Origin: Acinetobacter rudis
Lineage (GTDB): Bacteria; Pseudomonadota; Gammaproteobacteria; Pseudomonadales; Moraxellaceae
Reading direction: 5' to 3'
Assembly (NCBI RefSeq): GCF_031157835.1
Contig: NZ_JAVIDR010000001.1
Location: 352,712 to 416,711 of the forward strand
DNA length: 64,000 nucleotides
Shown here: positions 54,819 to 64,000 of the stretch, in pieces
Position numbering within the stretch: position 1 is the first letter of the stretch
Layout of the letters: every line of letters begins with the position of its first letter
Notes under the pieces: model-generated
The model's database searches: none
The model's input: the letters and a program-made list of their open reading frames with translations, nothing else
What the model was told of the DNA's origin: nothing
Translations under genes and position numbers: made by a program

Positions 54819-57800
54819 CTAAACCAGAATATCTCGTTTACCATTGGCTCCCATACTACTTACAATGCCATTTTCTTCCATCTGATCGATAATCCTTGCA
54901 GCACGGTTATAGCCTAAACTGAATTTTCGCTGCAATGATGATGTTGAAGCCCGTCGAGTTTCTAAGACAAAAGCTACACACTGATCGTATAACGCATCTC
55001 GATCACTCGCACCTTCACCCTCTTCAAAGCCACGACTGGTTGGTTCCTCATCATATGGCGTTAAAATTTCATCCACATAATTTGGTGAACCCCGTTCACG
55101 CCATGCATCACAAATTCGGTTTACCTCATCATCGGCAATAAATGCACCATGTACACGCTCTGGCTCAATTTTACCTGGTCCAAGGAATAACATATCACCA
55201 TGTCCCAAAAGATCTTCTGCACCACCAGCATCTAAGATGGTTCTTGAGTCGATTTTACTGTTGACCCGAAGTGCTACGCGTGTTGGTATATTGGCTTTAA
55301 TTAAACCTGTGATTACATCAACCGACGGACGTTGCGTTGCAAGCAGTAAATGAATACCTGCAGCACGAGATTTCTGTGCTAAACGAGTAATCATTTCTTC
55401 AGCTTTTTTTCCAACCTGCATAATCATATCTGCAAATTCATCTGCAACAATGACAATCATTGGCAACGAGGTTAAACGTGGAGCACGTTCTTGTGTCGCA
55501 GAGTCACCTGGTTTCCATGTCGGATCAATCAGATCTTCACCATTGGCCAAGGCCTCTTCTACTTTGCGGTTATAATCACTAATTTTTCGGATCTTCAAAT
55601 AAGACATCAACTTATAACGACGTTCCATTTCATTAACACACCAGTTTAATGCATTAACTGCATCTTTCATGTCTGTCACAACGGGTGTTAATAAATGCGG
55701 TATATCATTGTAGTTCGCCAATTCTAATTGTTTAGGGTCAATTAAAATTAAACGAAGTTGATCTGGCGTGTACTTCAATAACATGGACAAAATCATCGCA
55801 TTCACTGCAACAGATTTCCCTGATCCTGTTGTACCTGCAACTAACATATGTGGTGCTTTTGCAAGATCGGTCAAAACAGGATTTCCCGAGATATCCTTAC
55901 CCATTGCCATTGAAATTAATGCCTGAGGATCACGATATGCAGGTAACTGCAACAACTCAGTTAAACGCACCATTTCACGACTACTATTAGGTACTTCAAT
56001 GCCAATATAAGGTTTACCTGGAATAACCTCCACTACACGTACTGAGGCCATAGACATTGAACGTGCTAAATCACGAGAAATATTTGTGACTTTAGATGCT
56101 TTTACCCCTGGTGCCAAATCAAGTTCAAAACGTGTAACAACAGGACCAGGCTGTGCCTCAATTACTTTCGCTTTTACATTGAACTCTTGAAGTTTAATTT
56201 CCAATAACTCTGATAACCGAGCTAACTGCTCTGCAGTAAAATTGACCTTTTTATTTGGGTCTACATCATCCAACAAATCTAGTCCAGGTAACGGCGGAAG
56301 ATCTAAACGCTTCTGTGCGACCTGCATAGCACGTGACATTGGGCGTCCCATCGAATCAGTGAGTGGTGCATCAAACTCATCTATTTCAATTGATACATCT
56401 TGCTCTTCATCCGGCATACCTGCACTTTCTTGCCAAGCATTACGAAAAGCATCTTTATCTGCCGCTACACGTTGTTTTTCTTCATCTGAAATAGAGCTCT
56501 GTAGATGTGTCTGTACTTCAGCACGAACAAAAGGTGTCGATTGTGCATAAGAGCTCATTTTAGGTGGTAATTGTGCTTCTAACGCTGGCTCTGCCTGCAC
56601 ATGCTCAGTTTTCAACTGTGATGAATAATCACCTTGATGGTCTGCCAACATGGCCAATTCATCCAGCTCAGAAGCTAAAGATGCTGTTGAATTAATCTCT
56701 GAATCAGCAATAGTACCAGCTTCAACAGCCGTTATTTCTGTCGCTTGCTCCATAACAGCAGTATCGCTATGTTGCATTTTTGCATTAGGTACGGCAGCCA
56801 AAAGTTCATCAAAAATTTGGTCGTTATCCCAATCTAGAGCACTGGTGCCTGTTGTAGCAGCATGACCTGCAACCGCTGCAGCAGACGCTGTTACAGCAAC
56901 AGCACCCACAACTTTATCTGTCACATCTGTGCCTTCATCCTGTGCAGCACGTAACAATGCATCAATTTCAGTTTTATGATTATTGGGTTGATGTAAAGCT
57001 TTCCACACCTCTCCAGTTGGCACAACACGTTGAGTATCTTTTTCTAGAGCATGCGCTTTGGCAATAGTTTGCTCTAGTTGCTCATCATCTATATCTGTAA
57101 TTGCTGTAGCCTGTGACGATTGCTGCTCATAATGCATCATGTCATCAAATAATTGTTGAGCAGCACGATCTTGTTGTGGTTTAAGCGCTTGCGTTGTTGC
57201 TGAATCAAGTGTCTCAGCTGCAGTTTCACCCGCTGCTACTGCAGCCACTTTTGCTGATTCTGCGTTTTCTTTAGTATGTTTGTCTTTCAGCTGACTATTT
57301 GCTTCGGTTCTATCATAAGCAGCTTCTGATTCAGGTACATTTTTATAAAACAATTCTTGTAAATATGCAGGCATGGCTTTGAGCGTTGCCCATGTTCTAT
57401 TCCAATGAATACCAAACGCAAGTGTGAACAAAACCAACCAAAGGACAACTAAGAAAATGACCGCGCCATAAACCGTCAACAAACCCTCTAATCCCTGACC
57501 AATTTCAAAGCCAATAATGCCACCTGAAGCATTATCTAAAGTATCTGCTGGCACAAGCCAAAGTAGATTCAACAATGAAGCACTGGTAAGGATAATAAAA
57601 AATTGGGCAGCATAACGAAAAGGACGACTTAAGAAACTGTGCGGCCACCAAACTTGAACTGCTTCAAGAAAGATAAAAATTGGAATGAATAAACTTGCCC
57701 ACCCCAAAAAGCCGAACAGTAAATCGGATAGCCAAGCACCGACCACACCACTGGCATTTGAGACTTGTTGAGTATCACTTGATATATGCATCCAGCCGGG

Positions 57801-57908
57801 ATCGAATGGTGTATAAGTCACAGTGGCAAGGAATAAATATATTCCAAATGAAATCAAGAAAATTGTAACTAAAAAGCGTTGTGGATAAACACTCGGCACC
57901 GCGGTCAT
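54819..57908 (-). CDS. ftsK: DNA translocase FtsK
   Basis: 1029 aa. Four N-terminal membrane helices anchor it at the septum; a long Ala/Gln/Glu-rich linker (about 190-530) follows. The motor has Walker A GTTGSGKS (near 690) and Walker B VIVADEFADMI. The C-terminal gamma winged helix (CVAFVLETRRASTSSLQRKF to the end) reads KOPS. It pumps DNA to dif for XerCD resolution of chromosome dimers. Divergent from trxB. Confidence 0.95.
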   Translation of the reverse strand: MTAVPSVYPQRFLVTIFLISFGIYLFLATVTYTPFDPGWMHISSDTQQVSNASGVVGAWLSDLLFGFLGWASLFIPIFIFLEAVQVWWPHSFLSRPFRYAAQFFIILTSASLLNLLWLVPADTLDNASGGIIGFEIGQGLEGLLTVYGAVIFLVVLWLVLFTLAFGIHWNRTWATLKAMPAYLQELFYKNVPESEAAYDRTEANSQLKDKHTKENAESAKVAAVAAGETAAETLDSATTQALKPQQDRAAQQLFDDMMHYEQQSSQATAITDIDDEQLEQTIAKAHALEKDTQRVVPTGEVWKALHQPNNHKTEIDALLRAAQDEGTDVTDKVVGAVAVTASAAAVAGHAATTGTSALDWDNDQIFDELLAAVPNAKMQHSDTAVMEQATEITAVEAGTIADSEINSTASLASELDELAMLADHQGDYSSQLKTEHVQAEPALEAQLPPKMSSYAQSTPFVRAEVQTHLQSSISDEEKQRVAADKDAFRNAWQESAGMPDEEQDVSIEIDEFDAPLTDSMGRPMSRAMQVAQKRLDLPPLPGLDLLDDVDPNKKVNFTAEQLARLSELLEIKLQEFNVKAKVIEAQPGPVVTRFELDLAPGVKASKVTNISRDLARSMSMASVRVVEVIPGKPYIGIEVPNSSREMVRLTELLQLPAYRDPQALISMAMGKDISGNPVLTDLAKAPHMLVAGTTGSGKSVAVNAMILSMLLKYTPDQLRLILIDPKQLELANYNDIPHLLTPVVTDMKDAVNALNWCVNEMERRYKLMSYLKIRKISDYNRKVEEALANGEDLIDPTWKPGDSATQERAPRLTSLPMIVIVADEFADMIMQVGKKAEEMITRLAQKSRAAGIHLLLATQRPSVDVITGLIKANIPTRVALRVNSKIDSRTILDAGGAEDLLGHGDMLFLGPGKIEPERVHGAFIADDEVNRICDAWRERGSPNYVDEILTPYDEEPTSRGFEEGEGASDRDALYDQCVAFVLETRRASTSSLQRKFSLGYNRAARIIDQMEENGIVSSMGANGKRDILV

Positions 57909-58181
57909 ATACTGTCCTGTAGGTTTTAATGCATCAATTCGGAGATGTTAAAACGAATCGTTATGGTCAAATGCAAATTTTTTTATATTATGCACCTGTT
58001 CTACAAAAAAGGTGCATGTTTCTTTTACTGTATATTAAATTGTTTCAAACTCACAAGCCACTTGGCATTGACTATAGCCAGTTTCGATCATGATGATCTA
58101 TATTACCCAGTTTCAAGCGCACAACAAAGTGCAAGTTTCACGTATAATCTTGAGCAACTTTAGAGATCACTAAAAATTTGA

Positions 58182-59147
<966 letters not shown>

Positions 59148-59185
59148 TTATCCCCTGCTCATAGGAACAGCGCACAAGCTTTTCC

Positions 59186-59208
59186 CCTTCCCCAGATTTA
59201 GGGGAAGG
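59186..59208 (+). repeat. G/C-rich palindrome between trxB and rep
   Basis: CCTTCCCC / GGGGAAGG with a 7-base loop. It recalls dispersed short palindromic units of bacterial intergenic regions, and may serve as a trxB terminator without a T run. Confidence 0.5.
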
Positions 59209-59274
59209 TCGGGATGGGGATTACAAGTCACGTTAAGATGACTATAATCAAGCCCGAAATAAACAGGAGGCACT

Positions 59275-61314
59275 ATGTCATCAGCAAGTCAACTCAATGA
59301 CAAGCAACTTGAAGCAATGAAATACACTCAAGGACCCTTGTTAGTACTTGCAGGGGCCGGTTCGGGTAAAACATCTGTAATTACTCGTAAAATTGCCTAC
59401 CTAGTACAACAAATTGGCATTCCTGCCTATCGTATTACAGCAATGACATTTACCAATAAAGCTGCACGTGAAATGAAAGAACGTGTTGCTAAGTTGTTAT
59501 CTAAAGAACAAGGCAAAGGTTTATCCGTTTCAACTTTCCATACTTTTGGGCTAAACATGTTACGTTTAGAGTTGAAAAATACACCACTTAAAAATAATTT
59601 TTCAATTTTAGATGCCGATGACTGTAAACGAATTTTGATGGATCTGATGCACCGTGACAATTTATCCGGAGCAGAAAGTAAAGATCTCATTGCCAAAGCA
59701 ATGAAAAAAATTTCCGATTGGAAAAACGACCTCATTTTACCTGAGCAAGCACATAGCACCTGCGAAACAGAAGAAGATGTTCAGTTCGCTCATCTTTATC
59801 AGCTGTATGAGCGCAATCTGCGTGCTTACAATGCAGTAGATTTTGATGACCTTATTGTTTTACCCACACGCTTACTACAAGAAAATGCAGAAGTTCGTGA
59901 TCGTTGGCAAAACAAAACCCGCTATTTACTGGTAGATGAATATCAAGATACCAATACTGCACAGTATATTTTAGTCAAGCTACTCGTTGGAGTAATGGGA
60001 CAGTTTACTGCGGTGGGTGACGATGACCAATCCATTTATGCATGGCGTGGTGCTAAACCTGAAAACATGGCTTTACTCAAAGATGACTTTCCAAACTTGA
60101 AGGTTGTAAAGCTGGAGCAAAATTACCGCTCTACCAGCCGTATTTTAAAAGCTGCAAACCATGTGATTGAAAACAATCCCCATATTTTTGACAAAAAATT
60201 ATGGAGTGATAAAGGACATGGTGAAATCATTCGGGTTATTACTTGCCGTAATGACGATGATGAGGCTGAACGTGTGGTTAAAGACCTCCTCACTCATAAA
60301 CTGATGAACGGCAAAAACTGGAAAGACTATTGCGTACTTTATCGTGGTAATTTCCAAGCTCGCGTGCTTGAAACTCAGCTTCGTCAAATGCAAATTCCGT
60401 ATAAACTCTCTGGTGGTCAGTCTTTCTTTGCCCGTGCAGAAATCAAAGACATCATGAGTTATCTACGCATAATCATCAATCCAGAAGATGACAGTGCATT
60501 TTTACGTATTATTAACACACCTAAACGTGCTATTGGCCCAGTGACTTTAGAAAAACTTGGTTTATTTGCACAAGAAAATCATCTTTCTTTACTCAGTGCC
60601 GCTGGTGATCAACGTCTTCGCATGGTATTACCACAAAAAGCCACCAGTCAATTAGCTGAATTTTCAGACTTTATAAGTAAATTCACGCGTGAATTGCTAG
60701 AAGATGATGAGCCTGTACCAATCATTCGCCAAATGATGAATGAAGCTGGTTATATCGACTATTTAAGAGAAACAGCGGCAACTCCTGCGCAAGAAAAAAC
60801 CAAACTAGATAATGTCGAAGTACTCTATAGCAGTATTCAAAGTTTGATTAACCGTGCAGAAGATGTAGATGAACGTAATATTGAAAGTGTCATTCGTAAA
60901 ATGGTCTTGCTTGATATGTTAGAGCAACAGCAAGAAGATGAAGATACTGACAAAGTTAATTTATTAACCCTACATGCTTCGAAGGGTCTTGAGTTTCCTT
61001 TTGTTTATATTATGGGATTAGAAGAGGAATTACTTCCTCATAAAAACTCGATTGCAGCAGAGACCATTGAGGAAGAACGCCGTTTAATGTATGTGGGAAT
61101 TACCCGTGCGCAACAAGCACTCACGCTGACCTTAGCTGAGCAACGTAAAAATGGTGGGCAAATGAAGCAAATGACGCCAAGTCGCTTCCTTGATGAGTTG
61201 CCACAAGATGATCTTGATTGGCTCGGCCGTAAAAAGAAACTTGCTGAAAATGTTGATCCCAAACAACAAGCACAGCAATATTTACAAAACTTAAAAGCCC
61301 TGCTCAAACGTTAA
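59275..61314 (+). CDS. rep: ATP-dependent DNA helicase Rep
   Basis: 679 aa UvrD/Rep-type 3'-5' helicase that clears roadblocks at replication forks. Walker A AGAGSGKTS (26-34), motif II VDEYQDTN, motif III VGDDDQSIYAWRGA, motif IV QNYRST, motif V LLTLHASKGLEF and VGITRAQ are present. Length and motif wording (AGDQRLRM, GQMKQMTPSRFL) fit Rep more than UvrD. GAGGC precedes the ATG. Confidence 0.92.
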   Translation: MSSASQLNDKQLEAMKYTQGPLLVLAGAGSGKTSVITRKIAYLVQQIGIPAYRITAMTFTNKAAREMKERVAKLLSKEQGKGLSVSTFHTFGLNMLRLELKNTPLKNNFSILDADDCKRILMDLMHRDNLSGAESKDLIAKAMKKISDWKNDLILPEQAHSTCETEEDVQFAHLYQLYERNLRAYNAVDFDDLIVLPTRLLQENAEVRDRWQNKTRYLLVDEYQDTNTAQYILVKLLVGVMGQFTAVGDDDQSIYAWRGAKPENMALLKDDFPNLKVVKLEQNYRSTSRILKAANHVIENNPHIFDKKLWSDKGHGEIIRVITCRNDDDEAERVVKDLLTHKLMNGKNWKDYCVLYRGNFQARVLETQLRQMQIPYKLSGGQSFFARAEIKDIMSYLRIIINPEDDSAFLRIINTPKRAIGPVTLEKLGLFAQENHLSLLSAAGDQRLRMVLPQKATSQLAEFSDFISKFTRELLEDDEPVPIIRQMMNEAGYIDYLRETAATPAQEKTKLDNVEVLYSSIQSLINRAEDVDERNIESVIRKMVLLDMLEQQQEDEDTDKVNLLTLHASKGLEFPFVYIMGLEEELLPHKNSIAAETIEEERRLMYVGITRAQQALTLTLAEQRKNGGQMKQMTPSRFLDELPQDDLDWLGRKKKLAENVDPKQQAQQYLQNLKALLKR

Positions 61315-61364
61315 GTTTGATCAGGCTATCTCCTAACTTTTTATTTTTACCATAGGCCTTATTT

Positions 61365-61817
61365 ATGAAAGTCCAAGTGAAAGTTCTTGATTCACGCTTA
61401 GGTTCAACTTGGCCAATGCCAAGTTATGCAACAACAGGTTCAGCAGGTCTTGATCTACGTGCATGTATTGATGAAACAATGACAATTGAACCAGGTCAAA
61501 CTGTATTAATCAAAACAGGTATGGCCATTTATATTGAAGATATTCACTACGCTGGTTTAGTTTTACCACGTTCAGGTTTAGGTCATAAGCATGGTATTGT
61601 ACTTGGCAACCTTGTCGGTTTGATTGATTCAGACTACCAAGGCGAACTTATGGTTTCAGTATGGAACCGCGGACAAACAACCTTTAGCTTAGAACCAGGC
61701 GAACGTCTTGCTCAATATGTTCTCGTTCCTGTTGTACAAGCAGAATTTGATATCGTTGATGACTTTATTGCAAGTGATCGTGGTGCAGGTGGCTTTGGTC
61801 ATACTGGTCAAAAGTAA
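61365..61817 (+). CDS. dut: dUTP diphosphatase
   Basis: 150 aa trimeric dUTPase hydrolysing dUTP to dUMP and PPi. All five motifs are present: [40 protein letters not shown] and the C-terminal [10 protein letters not shown]. It keeps uracil out of DNA and supplies dUMP. Located 50 bp after rep, so it may share its transcript. Confidence 0.96.
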   Translation: MKVQVKVLDSRLGSTWPMPSYATTGSAGLDLRACIDETMTIEPGQTVLIKTGMAIYIEDIHYAGLVLPRSGLGHKHGIVLGNLVGLIDSDYQGELMVSVWNRGQTTFSLEPGERLAQYVLVPVVQAEFDIVDDFIASDRGAGGFGHTGQK

Positions 61818-61846
61818 TAGTTATCTAGCTATTACCTAGACGATTG

Positions 61847-61872
61847 AAGCACGCATTTTGCGTGCTTTTTTA
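61847..61872 (+). terminator. Terminator of dut
   Basis: AAGCACGCA / TGCGTGCTT stem with a 3-base loop and a T run, 29 bases after the stop. Confidence 0.92.
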
Positions 61873-61880
61873 CTGTCTAT

Positions 61881-62291
61881 TTAACCTTGTTTGAATTTGA
61901 TTAAAAATATCCAATAACTAAAGGCAATAACCAATGCCAACCCCATACCAAAGGGCTCAAGATAAATTTCCCACCACGGTGATGGCATTGTTCCTGTGTG
62001 CGCCCAGCCCAATCCAAGAAAAAACACACCCGCAATCAGTAGGGTAAAAATAGTCATACTGAAAATATTTAACCAATGCAGTCGAGCCAGCAATAAAGAA
62101 ATCACAAATGCGAATGGTAGGGTCAATATACAGTAAGCTAAGTAAACAGCAGCATGACCAACAATAAATACAGAAATTGAATATAAACTAAATTCTCGAT
62201 TTGCAATAACCAGCCAGAATGCACTCAAAGACAACAATGGTAAAGGTGCTAACAATAACGCTTGTAATATCGCCTTCTTAGAATATTGCAC
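61881..62291 (-). CDS. Four-helix membrane protein of unknown function
   Basis: 136 aa with four hydrophobic stretches (LLLAPLPLLSLSAFWLV; VFIVGHAAVYLAYCIL plus FAFVISLLLA; IFTLLIAGVFFLGLGW; GMGLALVIAFSYWIFLI). No recognised domain. It is convergent with dut and divergent from the YafY-type regulator gene. Confidence 0.65.
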   Translation of the reverse strand: MQYSKKAILQALLLAPLPLLSLSAFWLVIANREFSLYSISVFIVGHAAVYLAYCILTLPFAFVISLLLARLHWLNIFSMTIFTLLIAGVFFLGLGWAHTGTMPSPWWEIYLEPFGMGLALVIAFSYWIFLIKFKQG

Positions 62292-62409
62292 AATACCTCC
62301 TTATCTAAGACAGTAAGTTAGGTCTAACTACATGCTGTTCTAGACACACCAATCAAGTAGACCCTATAATTTTTAAACTTACTTTATTGTTACCCACCCA
62401 ATATAACTT

Positions 62410-63117
62410 GTGAATCGATCAAATAGATTACTTAGCATACTGCAATTATTACGTGCTTACCGTTATCCTGTTAGCGCACAAAAACTCGCAGCAGAATTCA
62501 ACATTAGTGTTCGTACACTATACAGAGATATTGAACTGTTACGTGAACAAGGCGCAAATATTCAAGGTGAGGCTGGATTAGGCTATATCCTTAAAGAAGA
62601 CCTTGCCTTACCTCCTCTCCAACTGGACCGTGATGAAATTGAGGCATTGGTATTGGGGCTGCGCTGGGTCTGTCGTCATAGTGATGAACATCTTGTTAAA
62701 TCCGCCAAAAGCTTATTTCATAAAATCCAACACGTATTACCTACAGTGATGCAGGAAGTCCTACAAAATGCTCCAATGTTGGTTGGCAGTGAATATCTCC
62801 CTCAACAAGAAGAAAATCATTTTACGCAATTAATTCGACAGTCTATTCAGGAGCAATCTGTACTTAAGATTCACTATAGTGATGCAAAAAAAGAAAATTC
62901 TGAACGCTGTATTTACCCTCTTGCTTTAGCTTATTTTAATGAAGTGCGTTTATTACTCTGTTGGTGTGAAAAGCGTCAAGACTTTCGTAATTTTCGTATA
63001 GACCGTATACGGCAACTTGAGCAAACATCACAGCACTATCAGCCTGATCGAACTTTTTTATTACAACAATGGTTCAAAGAAACAGGCATTGCTAGTCAGG
63101 ATTTTTATTTTGATTAG
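62410..63117 (+). CDS. YafY-type HTH/WYL transcriptional regulator
   Basis: 235 aa. An N-terminal HTH_11 domain (YPVSAQKLAAEFNISVRTLYRDIELLREQG) is followed by a WYL ligand-sensing domain (IHYSDAKKENSERCIYPLALAYF...LLLCWCEKRQDFRNFRIDRI). Such proteins control stress and redox genes. GTG start at 62410. The GST gene 86 bp downstream is the likely target. Confidence 0.85.
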   Translation: MNRSNRLLSILQLLRAYRYPVSAQKLAAEFNISVRTLYRDIELLREQGANIQGEAGLGYILKEDLALPPLQLDRDEIEALVLGLRWVCRHSDEHLVKSAKSLFHKIQHVLPTVMQEVLQNAPMLVGSEYLPQQEENHFTQLIRQSIQEQSVLKIHYSDAKKENSERCIYPLALAYFNEVRLLLCWCEKRQDFRNFRIDRIRQLEQTSQHYQPDRTFLLQQWFKETGIASQDFYFD

Positions 63118-63202
63118 GTATTGCCTACTGACATGTTCTGACACCACATCACGATAAAGTAAAGGTATTCAGAAAAACACCTTATCTTTAAAGGACTTAA
63201 AC

Positions 63203-63853
63203 ATGTCTAACATAACACTTTATACTCACCCACACTCTCGCGGCGTGACAGTCTCTTGGATGTTAGAAGAATGCCAAGCAGAATATCAAGTTGTGCCACT
63301 ACAGTTTCATACTGATATGAAACAAGCAGAATATCTCAAACTCAATCCAGCAGGGAAAGTACCAACACTGACTCATGATGGTGTTGTTATTACTGAAACT
63401 GCAGCGATCATTAGCTATTTGGCTGATCTTTATCCAGAAAAACAACTTGCACCTGCAATAGACAGCCCACTACGTGGTGAATACTACAAATGGTTGTTTA
63501 TCACGAGTAATCAATTTGAACCTGCCCTTACGGATTACATGCATCAAATTGAAATTACAGATGAGATGCGTTTTTCCTTGGGCTATCCTAAACTTGATGT
63601 GATTGTTGATCAGGTCACTCAGCATTTATCTCAAAATCGTTACTTGCTGGGTGAACAATTCAGTGCGGCGGACGTATTAATGGTTGCATTACTCGCATGG
63701 GCATTTCAAAAGACCATACCACTCAATGACACTTTACAAACCTATGTCGATCAAGCAATCGCACGCCCTGCTTTTCAACGCACTCTACAGCTCAATCAAC
63801 AGTATCTTGAGCAACTCAATATTGACATCCTCACCCCCTTAAATGGGGGGTGA
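63203..63853 (+). CDS. Glutathione S-transferase family protein
   Basis: 216 aa. The N-terminal thioredoxin-like domain has PAGKVPTLTHDG and ETAAIISYLADLYP binding glutathione; the helical domain ends in RPAFQRTLQLNQQYLEQL. The last residues (LTPLNGG) coincide with the inverted-repeat end of the adjacent tnpB remnant, so the original C-terminus may have been altered by the insertion. Substrate unknown. Confidence 0.85.
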   Translation: MSNITLYTHPHSRGVTVSWMLEECQAEYQVVPLQFHTDMKQAEYLKLNPAGKVPTLTHDGVVITETAAIISYLADLYPEKQLAPAIDSPLRGEYYKWLFITSNQFEPALTDYMHQIEITDEMRFSLGYPKLDVIVDQVTQHLSQNRYLLGEQFSAADVLMVALLAWAFQKTIPLNDTLQTYVDQAIARPAFQRTLQLNQQYLEQLNIDILTPLNGG

Positions 63854-64000
63854 TTCCTACTGCTAGACGCTTATGTCCAAGCGCAAGTATGTTCAGTGCG
63901 GAATTTATATCCCGATCATGGAATGTACCTGAGCAGCACTGCTGCGCAAGATGCACTGCCATGCTCTTATTCCAAGCCCTGATCTACCTTTCGGACTACT
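63831..64000 (-). pseudogene. IS200/IS605 tnpB (OrfB) 3' remnant
   Basis: The minus strand reads SGTFHDRDINSALNILALG followed by HKRLAVGI and a stop at 63831-63833, the C-terminal zinc-ribbon and RuvC-end signature of TnpB. Upstream, SSPKGRSGLGIRAWQC lies in a different frame, so the copy is frameshifted within the window. The end overlaps the GST gene by 23 bp. The C-rich inverted repeat CCCCCTTA-AATGGGGG at 63834-63850 may be its terminal hairpin. Confidence 0.75.

Noticed and set aside
57945..58163. 72-codon frame in the ftsK-trxB divergent region
   Set aside because: It covers both promoters and has no domain; likely spurious.

Overview
The window is Acinetobacter chromosome, from a species other than A. 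baumannii. The evidence is an adeIJK efflux operon, a bfmRS pair, and core genes (valS, nrdAB, glyA, ftsK, trxB, rep, dut) whose products closely match remembered Acinetobacter proteins, in low-GC DNA. I saw no rRNA, tRNA or CRISPR array.

Layout. 1-7.3 kb: 3' end of a membrane 'site-specific recombinase' gene, then a PAP2 phosphatase gene and adeIJK, apparently one transcript from a promoter whose spacer and -10 box are covered by a palindromic operator. 7.4-12 kb: an SDR gene with a hypothetical partner, then valS. 12.1-13.9 kb: an AT-rich two-gene cassette (three-helix membrane protein plus a HAD-type 5'-nucleotidase). 13.9-17.2 kb: an SDR gene and bfmSR. 17.2-22.2 kb: nrdA, an unlisted 41-codon membrane ORF, and nrdB, behind a control region with a DnaA box and two NrdR-like boxes.

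22.2-30.1 kb is the most unusual part: a 7.8-kb island flanked by a perfect 98-bp direct repeat that contains the nrdB terminator. It carries an IS3-family relic and two very large genes in tandem, a STAND/NACHT-like NTPase with a C-terminal PD-(D/E)XK nuclease signature and a 1124-residue protein with a PLD-like HDR motif. It looks like an anti-phage defence island, and I could not match it to a named system.

30-32 kb is AT-rich and holds two small exported proteins. 32-33.6 kb has an alpha/beta hydrolase and an HxlR regulator. 33.6-46.6 kb is a putrescine/GABA catabolic cluster: a FAD amine oxidase and an aminobutyraldehyde dehydrogenase would feed GABA to GabT and GabD to give succinate, with two permeases (APC, GabP), two regulators (GntR, MocR), a soluble Cache-domain protein and a double SnoaL-like protein.

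47-49.2 kb: glyA and an ExoX-like exonuclease gene. 49.4-54.5 kb: a TonB-dependent siderophore receptor with DUF3649, PepSY and DUF3325 membrane partners. 54.8-63.9 kb: ftsK, trxB, rep, dut, a membrane protein, a YafY-type WYL regulator and a glutathione S-transferase. At the right edge a frameshifted IS200/IS605 tnpB remnant runs antiparallel into the 3' end of the GST gene.
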